Assembly: GCF_900104525.1 (NCBI RefSeq) | Contig: NZ_LT629711.1 | Span: forward strand, 3,100,001 to 3,164,000 | Source: Pedococcus dokdonensis | GTDB lineage: Bacteria > Actinomycetota > Actinomycetes > Actinomycetales > Dermatophilaceae | Direction of reading: 5' to 3' | Length of the DNA: 64,000 nt | Shown: piece by piece, positions 24,979 through 32,881 of the stretch | Numbering within the stretch: position 1 is the stretch's first letter | Layout: each line of letters opens with the position of its first letter | Program-made: the position numbers and the translations under genes | The notes under the pieces: model-generated | The model's input: the letters and a program-made list of their open reading frames with translations, nothing else | Databases searched by the model: none | Told to the model about the DNA's origin: nothing

Positions 24979-26621
24979 GCGGTCACCTCCGACGCCGCGA
25001 GGTCGACGTGGTGGTCCGCCAGGGCGAGCAGCTCGGGCCGGTGGGTGACGGCGACGACGCAGCGCCGGGTGGCGAGCTCGCGGATCGCGCGGTGGGCCCA
25101 GGCGGCCGACTCGTCGTCGAGGTGCGCGGTCGGTTCGTCGAGCAGCACGACGTCGACCTCGGCGAGGCAGGCGCGGGCGAGCACCAGCCGGGCCCGCTGC
25201 CCCGCGGAGAGGCCGCGCCCGTCGTCGCCGAGGGGGCTCTGCAGACCCTCGGGCTGGGCGGCGACCGCGCCGTCGAGCCCGACCTGCCGCAACGCGCGCC
25301 AGACCGTGGCGTCGGGCAGCGGCCGCACCCCGAGGAGCAGGTTGTCGCGCAGGCTCCCGACGGTGAGGAACGGCCGCTGCGTGACCAGGTGGGTCGTCCC
25401 GCCGCGGACCGAGCCGACCGTGGGGGTGCGCAGCCCGGCCAGGAGCTCGAGCAGGGTGGACTTGCCGCTGCCGGACGGCCCGGTCACCACGGTCAGCCCG
25501 GTCGCCGCGGTGAGCTCGACCCCGTGCAGCACCGGGTGCTCCGACCCCGGGTAGGTGTAGCCGAGCCCGCGCGCGCAGACTCCGGGCGAGGAAGGCGGCC
25601 AGTCGCCCGGTTCCCCGGCCTCCGCGTCACTGGGGAGTTGCGGCGTCGGGCAGTGGGCCGTTTCCTGCGGGGCGGCCGTTTCCTGCGGTGTGGCGAGCTG
25701 CGGCAGGGCGGCCGACAGGGCTGCGGCGCCGTCCGCCGCGTTGTGGAACTCCGCGCCCACCCGCCGGATCGGCCAGTAGGCCTCGGGCGCCAGCAGGATC
25801 GCGAGCAGCCCGGTGCCGAGGTCGAGCGAGCCGTGCGAGAGCCGCAGCCCGACGGTGACGGCGACGATCGCCACGCAGATGGTGGCGAGCAGCTCGAGCG
25901 CTGCCGAGCTGAGGAAGGCCAGCCGCAGGGTCGCCATCGTGGCGCGCCGGTGCCGCTGGCTGACCTCGCCGATGACGCCCACCTGGCGCTCGCCCCGCCC
26001 GTACGCCACCAGGGTCGGCAGGCCGCGCACCACGTCGAGGAAGTGCCCCGACAGGTCGGCCAGCGCGCCCCACCGGCGGTCGGTGGCGTCGCGGGTGGTG
26101 GCCCCGATCAGGGCCGCGAAGACGGGCAGCAGCGGCAGCGTCAGCACCACGACGAGCGCGCTCGGCCAGTCGACGACTGCGAGGGTGACCACGGCCAGCG
26201 CGGGCACGACCGCGGCGGTGACCAGCGCGGGGAGGAACCGCGCGACATACGGCTCGATGCTGGTGCTGCCCTGGGCAGCGAGGGTGACGGCTCGTGCGGG
26301 CGAGGGTCGCTGCTCGGCCGGCACGGCGAGCCAGCGCCCGAGCAGCTGGGCGCGCACGGCCCCGCTCACCGTGGTGCCGGCTGAGGCGGCGACCGTCTCA
26401 CCGACGAACGACAGGACGGCGCGGACCGCCAGCACGACGAGGAGGTATGCAGCGGGGTCGCCGACGGGCTCGCGCCGCGCGGCCGCGACGACCAGCTGGG
26501 CGAGCGCGAAGGCGGTCGCGATCGTCGCCACGCCCTGGGCCACCCCGACCACCGCGAGCCCGATGAGTGGACGTCGCGCCGCGGGCACCGCCCGCAGCAC
26601 GGCTGGGTCGAACGGGCGCAT
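24975..26621 (-). CDS. cydD: Thiol reductant ABC exporter subunit CydD
   Basis: 548 residues, the second half of the CydDC exporter. Six membrane helices span about 15-290 and the nucleotide-binding domain has Walker A GPSGSGKSTLL (about 379), signature LSAGQRARLVLARA and Walker B VVLLDEPTAHLD. A disordered linker at about 310-345 contains a short direct repeat (PQETAAPQETA). It starts by TGATG overlap with the cydB stop and ends by ATGA overlap with cydC, so the four cyd genes are translationally coupled. Confidence 0.92.
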   Translation of the reverse strand: MRPFDPAVLRAVPAARRPLIGLAVVGVAQGVATIATAFALAQLVVAAARREPVGDPAAYLLVVLAVRAVLSFVGETVAASAGTTVSGAVRAQLLGRWLAVPAEQRPSPARAVTLAAQGSTSIEPYVARFLPALVTAAVVPALAVVTLAVVDWPSALVVVLTLPLLPVFAALIGATTRDATDRRWGALADLSGHFLDVVRGLPTLVAYGRGERQVGVIGEVSQRHRRATMATLRLAFLSSAALELLATICVAIVAVTVGLRLSHGSLDLGTGLLAILLAPEAYWPIRRVGAEFHNAADGAAALSAALPQLATPQETAAPQETAHCPTPQLPSDAEAGEPGDWPPSSPGVCARGLGYTYPGSEHPVLHGVELTAATGLTVVTGPSGSGKSTLLELLAGLRTPTVGSVRGGTTHLVTQRPFLTVGSLRDNLLLGVRPLPDATVWRALRQVGLDGAVAAQPEGLQSPLGDDGRGLSAGQRARLVLARACLAEVDVVLLDEPTAHLDDESAAWAHRAIRELATRRCVVAVTHRPELLALADHHVDLAASEVTA

Positions 26622-27646
26622 CAGTGGCTCGCGGCGGCCGGGATGTGCTGGGTGCCGATCCGCTTGCGGAAGACCCAGTAGGTCCAGGACTGGTAGAGGA
26701 TCACGATCGGGGTGAAGGCCAGCGCCACCCAGGTCATGATCCGCAGCGTGTAGGGCGTGCTGGAGGCGTTCGCGGTGGTGAGCGAGAAGGCCGCGTCGGT
26801 CGTGCTCGGCATGACGTCGGGGAAGAGCAGGAGGAAGTAGGTCGCCACCGCCATCGCGATGGTGACGAAGGTGCCGACGAAGGCCCAGCCCTCGCGCCCC
26901 CTCTGGTTCGCGACCAGCGCCCCGACGAGGGCGGCGGCAGCGAGCGCCGTCGTGGCCCAGGACGTCGCGCCGCCGTCGGCCGCGCCCAGGAGGACGAGCA
27001 GGGCGACCGCCAGCACCGCCGTGACGACGCCGGTGCGGGTGGCGATCCGACGCGCGTCCGCGCGGATGGGCCCGGTGGTCTTGAGCGCCACGAACAGCGC
27101 ACCGTGGGTGAGGAACAGGCCCAGCGTCACCACCCCGCCCAGCAGCGAGACCGGGTTGAGGAGGGTGAGCAGCGAGCCGGTGAACTCCTTGTCGCCGTCG
27201 ATCGGCAGTCCGCGCACGAGGTTGGTCAGTGCGACTCCCCACAGCACCGCCGGGACGACCGAGCCGGCGACGATCGCCGTGTCCCACCTGGCCCGCCAGC
27301 GGGGGTCGTCACGCTTTCCGCGGTAGTCGAACCCGAGGTTGCGGACGATGAGCGCGACGAGGATCAGCAGCAGCGGCAGGTAGAACGCGCTGAACATCGT
27401 GGCGTACCAGTGCGGGAAGGCCGCGAAGGTCGCGCCACCGGCGGTCAGCACCCACACCTCGTTGCCGTCCCAGACCGGGCCGATGGTGTTGATCATCACC
27501 CGACGGCGCTTCTCGGTGGTCTCGGCGTCGCGGCCCCGGCCGAGCACGGGAAGCAGCATCCCCACGCCGAAGTCGAACCCCTCCAGGACGAAGTAGCCGG
27601 TCCACAGGACGGCGATGATGACGAACCAGACGGTGCTGAGTTCCAT
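26621..27646 (-). CDS. cydB: Cytochrome bd ubiquinol/menaquinol oxidase subunit II
   Basis: 341 residues, an integral membrane protein with about eight or nine helices and the conserved N-terminal pattern VWFVIIAVLWTGYFVLEGFD, then GPVWDGNEVWVLTAGGATFAAFPHWYA. CydB partners CydA in the bd oxidase, which reduces O2 with quinol electrons at low oxygen. It follows cydA by 40 bp. Confidence 0.96.
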   Translation of the reverse strand: MELSTVWFVIIAVLWTGYFVLEGFDFGVGMLLPVLGRGRDAETTEKRRRVMINTIGPVWDGNEVWVLTAGGATFAAFPHWYATMFSAFYLPLLLILVALIVRNLGFDYRGKRDDPRWRARWDTAIVAGSVVPAVLWGVALTNLVRGLPIDGDKEFTGSLLTLLNPVSLLGGVVTLGLFLTHGALFVALKTTGPIRADARRIATRTGVVTAVLAVALLVLLGAADGGATSWATTALAAAALVGALVANQRGREGWAFVGTFVTIAMAVATYFLLLFPDVMPSTTDAAFSLTTANASSTPYTLRIMTWVALAFTPIVILYQSWTYWVFRKRIGTQHIPAAASH

Positions 27647-27686
27647 TGCGGTGCAAGCCTTTCGGGTCGAGCCGGGAGTCGAGGGG

Positions 27687-29120
27687 TCAGTAGGCGAACG
27701 CGAGCGGCGCGTCGTCGTCGTGGGTCGCGGGGGCGGCCGGCTCCTCGAAGGCCGGGGCGCCGGCGCGCAGGTAGGTGAGGAAGAGCTTCACCTCGACGAC
27801 GGCGAGGACCCCGTAGAGCAGCGTGTAGACGACCATCGAGGTGACCACCTCGCCGGCCGACACCGACGGCGAGACACCGGTGCTCGTCGTCATCACCCCG
27901 AAGACCAGCCACGGTTGCCGCCCCGCCTCGGTGAAGATCCAGCCGAAGCTGTTGCCGAAGATGGGCAGCAGCGGAGCGGCGAGGATCGCCCAGTGCCACC
28001 AGCGGGCCCTGGGGACGCGCTCGCCCCGGGTGGTCCAGAGCGCCAGGAGCGCGATGAGGACGGCGAGCATCCCGACGCCGATCATCAGGCGGAAGCTCCA
28101 GTAGGAGAGCGGGATGTTCGGGGTGTAGGTCGCGTCGACGGTGAGCGGGTTCCCGGTGCCGTACTTCTGCGCGTACTCCGCCTTGAGCTCGTTGATGCCC
28201 TGGACGCTGCCGTCGAAGTGTCCGGTCGCGAGGAAGCTCAGCAGGCCGGGGACGGTGACGGCGAACTTCTCCTGGGACCCGTCGAGCGACCCGATCGTCA
28301 ACAGGCTGAACGGCGCCTGCCCGTCCGAGCTCTCGTAGAGCGCTTCGGCGGCGGCCATCTTCATCGGCTGGACCTCGGTCATGATCTTGCCCTGCACGTC
28401 ACCGGTCACGGCGACGGCCGCCCCCGCGACCAGGACGACCGCCGCGCCGAGCCGGGTCGCCCGCCGGTACATGCCGGCGTCGTCGCCCACGTCGCGTCGC
28501 CGCAGGTGCCAGAGCGCCACCGCCATGACCACGGCTCCGCCGACGAGGTAGGCCGCGGCCACCACGTGCGGGAAGGTCACCAGCTGCACCTTGTTGGTCA
28601 GGACGGCCACGAAGTCGGTCAGCTCCGCGCGCCGGGTCTGCGGGTTGTAGCGGTAGCCGACCGGGTTCTGCATGAACGAGTTGGCCGCGAGGATGAAGTA
28701 GGCCGACAACAGGGTGCCGACGTGCACGATCCACATGCAGGCGGCGTGCAGCCGCTCGGGGATCCGGCCCCACCCGAAGATCCACAGTCCGAGGAAGGTC
28801 GACTCGAGGAAGAAGGCCAGCAGCGCCTCGATCGCGAGCGGCGCCCCGAAGATGTCCCCGACGAACCGGCTGTAGTCGGACCAGTTCATCCCGAACTGGA
28901 ACTCCTGGACGATCCCGGTGACCAGACCGAGTGCGAAGTTGATCGTGAAGAGCTTGCCGAAGAACTTCGCCAGCCGCAGGTCGTCCTCGCGCCGCCGCCG
29001 CACCCAGCTCGAGTGGTACCAGGCGACGAGTGCGGAGAGCCCGATCGTCACGGGCACGAAGAGGAAGTGGTAGACGGTCGTGATGGCGAACTGCCACCGG
29101 GCGAGGTCGAGGTTGTCCAT
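27687..29120 (-). CDS. cydA: Cytochrome bd oxidase subunit I
   Basis: 477 residues. H18 (VYHFLFVP) corresponds to the b595 ligand, the histidine in TFPHVVAAAYL to the b558 ligand with a later methionine, and QPMKMAAAEALYE matches the quinol-binding Q-loop Lys/Glu. The Q-loop is the short form seen in actinobacteria. A cytoplasmic-type acidic tail follows the last helix. ATG 29120 is preceded by a GGAG-like site. Twin dyad operators lie 24-59 bases upstream. First gene of cydABDC-blaI-M56. Confidence 0.96.
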   Translation of the reverse strand: MDNLDLARWQFAITTVYHFLFVPVTIGLSALVAWYHSSWVRRRREDDLRLAKFFGKLFTINFALGLVTGIVQEFQFGMNWSDYSRFVGDIFGAPLAIEALLAFFLESTFLGLWIFGWGRIPERLHAACMWIVHVGTLLSAYFILAANSFMQNPVGYRYNPQTRRAELTDFVAVLTNKVQLVTFPHVVAAAYLVGGAVVMAVALWHLRRRDVGDDAGMYRRATRLGAAVVLVAGAAVAVTGDVQGKIMTEVQPMKMAAAEALYESSDGQAPFSLLTIGSLDGSQEKFAVTVPGLLSFLATGHFDGSVQGINELKAEYAQKYGTGNPLTVDATYTPNIPLSYWSFRLMIGVGMLAVLIALLALWTTRGERVPRARWWHWAILAAPLLPIFGNSFGWIFTEAGRQPWLVFGVMTTSTGVSPSVSAGEVVTSMVVYTLLYGVLAVVEVKLFLTYLRAGAPAFEEPAAPATHDDDAPLAFAY

Positions 29121-29143
29121 CCGGGCTCCACGGTCGACGCAAT

Positions 29144-29179
29144 TACTACATGACGTAGTAGATACTACACCTCGTAGTA
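29144..29179. promoter_or_regulatory. Twin TACTAC-N5-GTAGTA operators upstream of cydA
   Basis: Perfect dyads at 29144-29160 and 29163-29179, each TACTAC then five bases then GTAGTA, with centres 19 bp apart. Half-sites resemble the TACA/TGTA-type half-sites of BlaI/MecI/CopY repressors, and the only such repressor nearby is encoded at the end of the same operon. Binding of two dimers side by side is expected to close the cyd promoter. Confidence 0.75.
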
Positions 29180-29227
29180 GGTCGTCCGGCAGGGCCGAAG
29201 GTCCCGCCCAGTGCGCTCAGTCGGAGC

Positions 29228-30244
29228 TCAGTCGGGGTAGCCCAGCGGGTTGTCGCGCTGCCAGCGCCACTGGTCGACGCACATGTCCTCGATGGTGCGG
29301 GTGGCCTTCCAGCCCAGCTCGCGCTCGGCACGTGACGCGTCGGCGTACGACGCGGCGACGTCGCCGGGCCGGCGGCCGACCACCTCGTGGGGGAGCTCGT
29401 GACCGCAGGCCTGCTCGAACGCCCGGAGCACCTCCAGCACCGAGGTGCCGTGACCGGTGCCGAGGTTCCAGGTCGACACGACCTCGTCGGTCGAGCCGAG
29501 CTTGGTGAGGGCGGCGAGGTGGCCGGCGGCGAGGTCCTCGACGTGGATGTAGTCGCGCAGCGCGGTGCCGTCGGGGGTGTCGTAGTCGTCACCGAAGACG
29601 CTGAGCTTCTCGAGCTTCCCGACCGCGACCTGGGCGATGTAGGGCATCAGGTTGTTGGGGATCCCCGCCGGGTCCTCGCCGATCGTCCCCGAGGCGTGCG
29701 CGCCGACCGGGTTGAAGTAGCGCAGCAGCGCGATCCGCCACCGGTCGTCGGTGCGGGCCACGTCGCGCAGCACCTGCTCGATCATCACCTTGGTCCAGCC
29801 GTACGGGTTGGTCGCCGACGTGGGCAGGTCCTCGGTGAACGGCGGGGTCGCGCTCTCGCCGTAGACCGTGGCCGACGACGAGAAGACCAGCCGGAAGCAG
29901 CCGTGCCGCTGCATGGCCCGCACCAGCGCGAAGGTGGAGTCGAGGTTGGTCTGGTAGTACTCCAGCGGCACCTCGACGCTCTCACCGACCGCCTTGCGCC
30001 CGGCGAAGTGGATGACCGCGTCGAACTTGTGCTCCGCGAAGAGCGCCTCGACCTTGTCGCGGTCGGTGAGGTCGAACGCGTGCACCTCGAGCCGTCCCCC
30101 GGTCAGCGCTTCGAGCCGGGGCACCACGGTCGACTTGGCGTTCGAGAAGTCGTCGACGACGACGACCTCGTGACCCGCTGCCTTCAGCTGGACGACGGTG
30201 TGGGACCCGATGTAGCCGGCACCGCCGGTGACCAAGACGTGCAT
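29228..30244 (-). CDS. galE: UDP-glucose 4-epimerase
   Basis: 338 residues, extended short-chain dehydrogenase. NAD-binding GGAGYIG (7-13), catalytic S124 (FSSSATVYG) and the YxxxK pair Y148/K152 (NPYGWTKVMIE) are all present, with ALRDYIHVEDLA in the sugar-nucleotide region. It interconverts UDP-glucose and UDP-galactose for galactose use and glycan synthesis. It has no galactose operon neighbours and is separated from the cyclophilin gene by a strong hairpin. Confidence 0.95.
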   Translation of the reverse strand: MHVLVTGGAGYIGSHTVVQLKAAGHEVVVVDDFSNAKSTVVPRLEALTGGRLEVHAFDLTDRDKVEALFAEHKFDAVIHFAGRKAVGESVEVPLEYYQTNLDSTFALVRAMQRHGCFRLVFSSSATVYGESATPPFTEDLPTSATNPYGWTKVMIEQVLRDVARTDDRWRIALLRYFNPVGAHASGTIGEDPAGIPNNLMPYIAQVAVGKLEKLSVFGDDYDTPDGTALRDYIHVEDLAAGHLAALTKLGSTDEVVSTWNLGTGHGTSVLEVLRAFEQACGHELPHEVVGRRPGDVAASYADASRAERELGWKATRTIEDMCVDQWRWQRDNPLGYPD

Positions 30245-30252
30245 GGCCCCAC

Positions 30253-30323
30253 CGTATGCCGCGCGAGCGGCTCCCAGCCACGCGCCACCAGGGCGTGGAC
30301 CGGGAGCCGCGTCACGGCATACG
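30253..30323 (-). terminator. Nested hairpin between cyclophilin gene and galE
   Basis: CGTATGCCG (30253-30261) pairs with CGGCATACG (30315-30323), and inside them GCGGCTCCC (30267-30275) pairs with GGGAGCCGC (30302-30310), with a further CCACGC/GCGTGG stem within. It lies just after the cyclophilin stop on the minus strand and ends nine bases before galE. Confidence 0.7.
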
Positions 30324-30349
30324 AGGTGGCGTCAGCCACCGTGCCCGTG

Positions 30350-31123
30350 TCAGTGCCCGTGTCCGTGTCCGTGGCCGGCGCCGAAGGTGGCCCGCTCGAT
30401 CTCGGTGCGCAGCGCGGGGGCGCCGTCCTCCGGCGTGCCCTCGGTGCCGGGGTCGATGCCACCGGCCGCGATCCGGTCGAGGACCTGCAGGCCGGCCTCG
30501 GTCACGTGGCCGAACACGGTGTAGTCGGGCCGCAGCCGCGAGTCGCGGTAGACGAGGAAGAACTGGCTGCCGTTGGTGTCGGGGCCGGCGTTCGCCATGG
30601 CGAGGGTGCCGCGCGGGTAGACCTTGCGGCTGCCGTCGGGGAAGCCCGGCCAGTTCTCCAGCGCCTTGGCCGAGTCGAGCTCGTCCTTGAACGAGTAGCC
30701 GGGGTCGCCCCAGCCGGTGCCGAGCGGGTCGCCGCACTGCAGCACCGACAGCGCGGCCGGGGGCGTCGTGTAGGAGGTGAGCCGGTGGCAGATGGTGTCG
30801 TCGAAGTACTTGCGCTTGGTCAGGAAGCTGAAGCTCTGGACCGTGCACGGCGCCATCGCCCTGTCGAGCACCATCGGGATGTCGCCGTGGTTGGTGCGCA
30901 GCGTGATCGTCGTGGTGCCGCGGTCGGGGGTGTGGCGGGGGTCCTGCGGCAGCCCGACCCAGGTCGAGTAGGTCTGGTCCTCCATCGGCGTGTAGGCACA
31001 TGCGCCACGGGTGGGGCTGGTCGGCGGCGTCGGGTCGTGTGGCTTCGCGCTCGCGACGGCGGGGGTCAGGGCGGTGAGGGCCGCGACGGCGGCGAGGGCG
31101 ATCAGCGTCCGTGGGGTTCGCAT
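30350..31123 (-). CDS. Secreted cyclophilin-type peptidyl-prolyl isomerase
   Basis: 257 residues. A Sec signal ends near PAVASA (26). The cyclophilin domain shows ITLRTNHGDIPMVLDRAMAPCTVQSF, CHRLTS, RGTLAMANAGPDTNGSQFFLVY and DYTVFGHV. The usual FHR arginine region is kept as CHR. Extra cysteines may be disulfide-bonded outside the cell. The C-terminus ends in HGHGHGH preceded by GAG, a metal-binding-like tail. Confidence 0.9.
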   Translation of the reverse strand: MRTPRTLIALAAVAALTALTPAVASAKPHDPTPPTSPTRGACAYTPMEDQTYSTWVGLPQDPRHTPDRGTTTITLRTNHGDIPMVLDRAMAPCTVQSFSFLTKRKYFDDTICHRLTSYTTPPAALSVLQCGDPLGTGWGDPGYSFKDELDSAKALENWPGFPDGSRKVYPRGTLAMANAGPDTNGSQFFLVYRDSRLRPDYTVFGHVTEAGLQVLDRIAAGGIDPGTEGTPEDGAPALRTEIERATFGAGHGHGHGH

Positions 31124-31244
31124 TCGGTCTCCTAGGGGGTGCAGGCTGCCAAGGCGGGTGCGGCCGGCTGGCGGCCCGGCCGGGTCTCGGCCATCTCGGA
31201 CCCTAGGGACAAAGGCCGCATCCCGCCCGTCGAGAATCGCGCCC

Positions 31245-31697
31245 CTAGCGCGGCGGCAGGCTGCGGGACCGGCCGCGGAACTCCGCGACCACCGCGCCGT
31301 CGGACTCGCGGGTCACCGTCACGTCGGTGATCCCGCTGCGCCCGTATGCGGTCCGCACCCGCGCGTCTGCGAGGAGGACGTCGCCGCGCCGTGCGGAGGT
31401 GACGAAGGTGATGTCGGCGCCCGCCGCGACGGTCAGCTGCCCGCGGGAGTTGCAGGCGAGGGCGAACGCCGAGTCGGCGAGGGTGAAGATGAATCCGCCG
31501 TGCGCGATGTCGTGGCCGTTCACCATGGCCTCGGTGACGGTCATCCGCACGACCCCGCGGTCGACCTCCACGACGGTGGCCTCCATGCCGAGTCCGCGCG
31601 AAGCCTGGTCGTCGGCCCACATCGCCCGCACGTGGGTGAGGTCGGGCTCGGGCTCGGGCTCGGGCGTGGCGTCGTGGTCGGGGGGTCGGTCCGCCAT
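31245..31697 (-). CDS. PaaI-type hotdog-fold thioesterase
   Basis: 150 residues. The hotdog motif GHDIAHGGFIFTLADSAFALACNS and strand ADITFVTSARRGDVLLADARV are typical of PaaI/acyl-CoA thioesterases, which release CoA from aryl- or acyl-thioesters. An acidic PEPEPEPD stretch precedes the domain. ATG 31697 is preferred to 31721. The paaN gene 1.2 kb away hints at phenylacetate metabolism, but no other paa gene is present. Confidence 0.85.
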   Translation of the reverse strand: MADRPPDHDATPEPEPEPDLTHVRAMWADDQASRGLGMEATVVEVDRGVVRMTVTEAMVNGHDIAHGGFIFTLADSAFALACNSRGQLTVAAGADITFVTSARRGDVLLADARVRTAYGRSGITDVTVTRESDGAVVAEFRGRSRSLPPR

Positions 31698-31737
31698 GCC
31701 TCGGAGTGTGTCAGACGCCAAGGCGAACGGCCCCGGC

Positions 31738-32496
31738 TCAGCGAGCCGTGAAGCGCACGTCCCACGGCCGGACCGTCACCTGCAGCAACCCGTCGCGCAC
31801 CGATCCGTCGTCGTCCCGGGCCGTCCGCTCGACGTCGACGTCGGCGGGCACCCGGACCACCGTCATCCCGGTGCCGGCCGCCGCGTCCACGGGACCGGCC
31901 GCGACGAGCCAGCCGCGCTCGGCCAGCCGGTCGAGGAAGGCGACGTGCTCGGCGAAGAGTGGGTGCGCGAAGACCGACCCACCCTCGGCCAGCAGCGGCC
32001 CGGGTCGGTGCTCGAGGGCGAACCAGCGGTCGGCCGTGGCCGACGGTTCGTTGGCCAGCAGCTGCTCGAACCCGGACAGCACGACGGGCCAGCCGCGCTC
32101 GTACTCCGCGCGGACCTGCTCGGGCTCGCCGAGCCGCTCCCACCCGCTGTGGGTCAGCGTGACGATCGTGCCGTCACCGTCGGCGGCGAAGTCGACCGCG
32201 ACCTCGGTGGCGCGGTCGGGCCCGTGCCCCGGGTGCCAGGTCATCGCGAACCCGGCCGGCCGCGCCCAGCGCAGCACGGTGCCCCAGACGGCTCGGTCGG
32301 CTCCGAGTCGTTCGACCACCACACCGTCCTCGAAGGCCACGCTCGCGCGGGCCCCGAACACGCTGTGGGTGCCGACCGGCCACCACGCGCCGAGGTGGGC
32401 GGTGAACAGCTCGAATGCGGTGTCGACGTCGCAGGCCACCCGCACCTCGCGCCGGATCGGGGCGACGATCGGGTGGCTGCTGGTCTCGGTGCTCAT
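31738..32496 (-). CDS. SRPBCC (AHSA1-like) domain fused to YCII-like domain
   Basis: 252 residues. Residues about 14-155 are an Aha1/CalC-type ligand-binding fold (VACDVDTAFELFTAHLGAWW, FAMTWHPGHGPDRATEVAVDF, THSGWERLGEPEQVRAEYERGW). Residues 165-250 resemble a YciI module (FAHPLFAEHVAFLDRLAERGWLVAAGP, ending VTVRPWDVRF). The ATG overlaps the ArsR stop (ATGA), so the regulator and this protein are coupled, as is common for SRPBCC/ArsR pairs. The ligand is unknown. Confidence 0.82.
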   Translation of the reverse strand: MSTETSSHPIVAPIRREVRVACDVDTAFELFTAHLGAWWPVGTHSVFGARASVAFEDGVVVERLGADRAVWGTVLRWARPAGFAMTWHPGHGPDRATEVAVDFAADGDGTIVTLTHSGWERLGEPEQVRAEYERGWPVVLSGFEQLLANEPSATADRWFALEHRPGPLLAEGGSVFAHPLFAEHVAFLDRLAERGWLVAAGPVDAAAGTGMTVVRVPADVDVERTARDDDGSVRDGLLQVTVRPWDVRFTAR

Positions 32497-32819
32497 GGTG
32501 AGTCCTCCTCGCTGGTTCGGTCCTCCACGAACGCCGCGAACGACGCGAGTGCGGTGTCCCACGTCGTCACCAGCCACTGCTGGAGCTCGGTGAGACCGTC
32601 GGGGGCGAGCGCGTAGAGGTTGCGCGTGCCGCGGCTCTCGTGCTCGACGAGCCCGGCCCCCGCGAGGACCTTGAGGTGCTTGCTCACGGCGGGCCGGCCG
32701 ATCGGCATCGCGTCCGCGATCTCGCCGACGGCGCGCGGGCGCTCGGCGAGCAGCTCGAGGATCTGTCGACGGCTCGGGTCTCCGAGGGCGTCGAGGGCGA
32801 GGGCTGATTGGTTACTCAT
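32493..32819 (-). CDS. ArsR family transcriptional regulator
   Basis: 108 residues with the winged helix DPSRRQILELLAERPRAVGEIAD, RPAVSKHLKVLAGAGLVEHE and the wing RGTRNLYALAPDGL. No metal-binding CxC motif is present, so this is the SRPBCC-linked ArsR type rather than a metal sensor. Start ATG 32819; TTG 32825 is possible. It is divergent from paaN and has a dyad in its promoter. Confidence 0.88.
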   Translation of the reverse strand: MSNQSALALDALGDPSRRQILELLAERPRAVGEIADAMPIGRPAVSKHLKVLAGAGLVEHESRGTRNLYALAPDGLTELQQWLVTTWDTALASFAAFVEDRTSEEDSP

Positions 32820-32828
32820 GGGCAACGG

Positions 32829-32842
32829 TTACTCTAGAGCAA
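32829..32842. promoter_or_regulatory. Dyad in the ArsR/paaN divergent promoter
   Basis: TTACTCTAGAGCAA is a 14-bp inverted repeat with one mismatched pair. Nearby GGTTACTC and GCAACGG are each present twice. A bound ArsR dimer would cover its own promoter and could reach that of paaN. Confidence 0.45.
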
Positions 32843-32881
32843 CGGTCCAGCGGGTGTCTAGACCGCGCCTACGATGACCGC

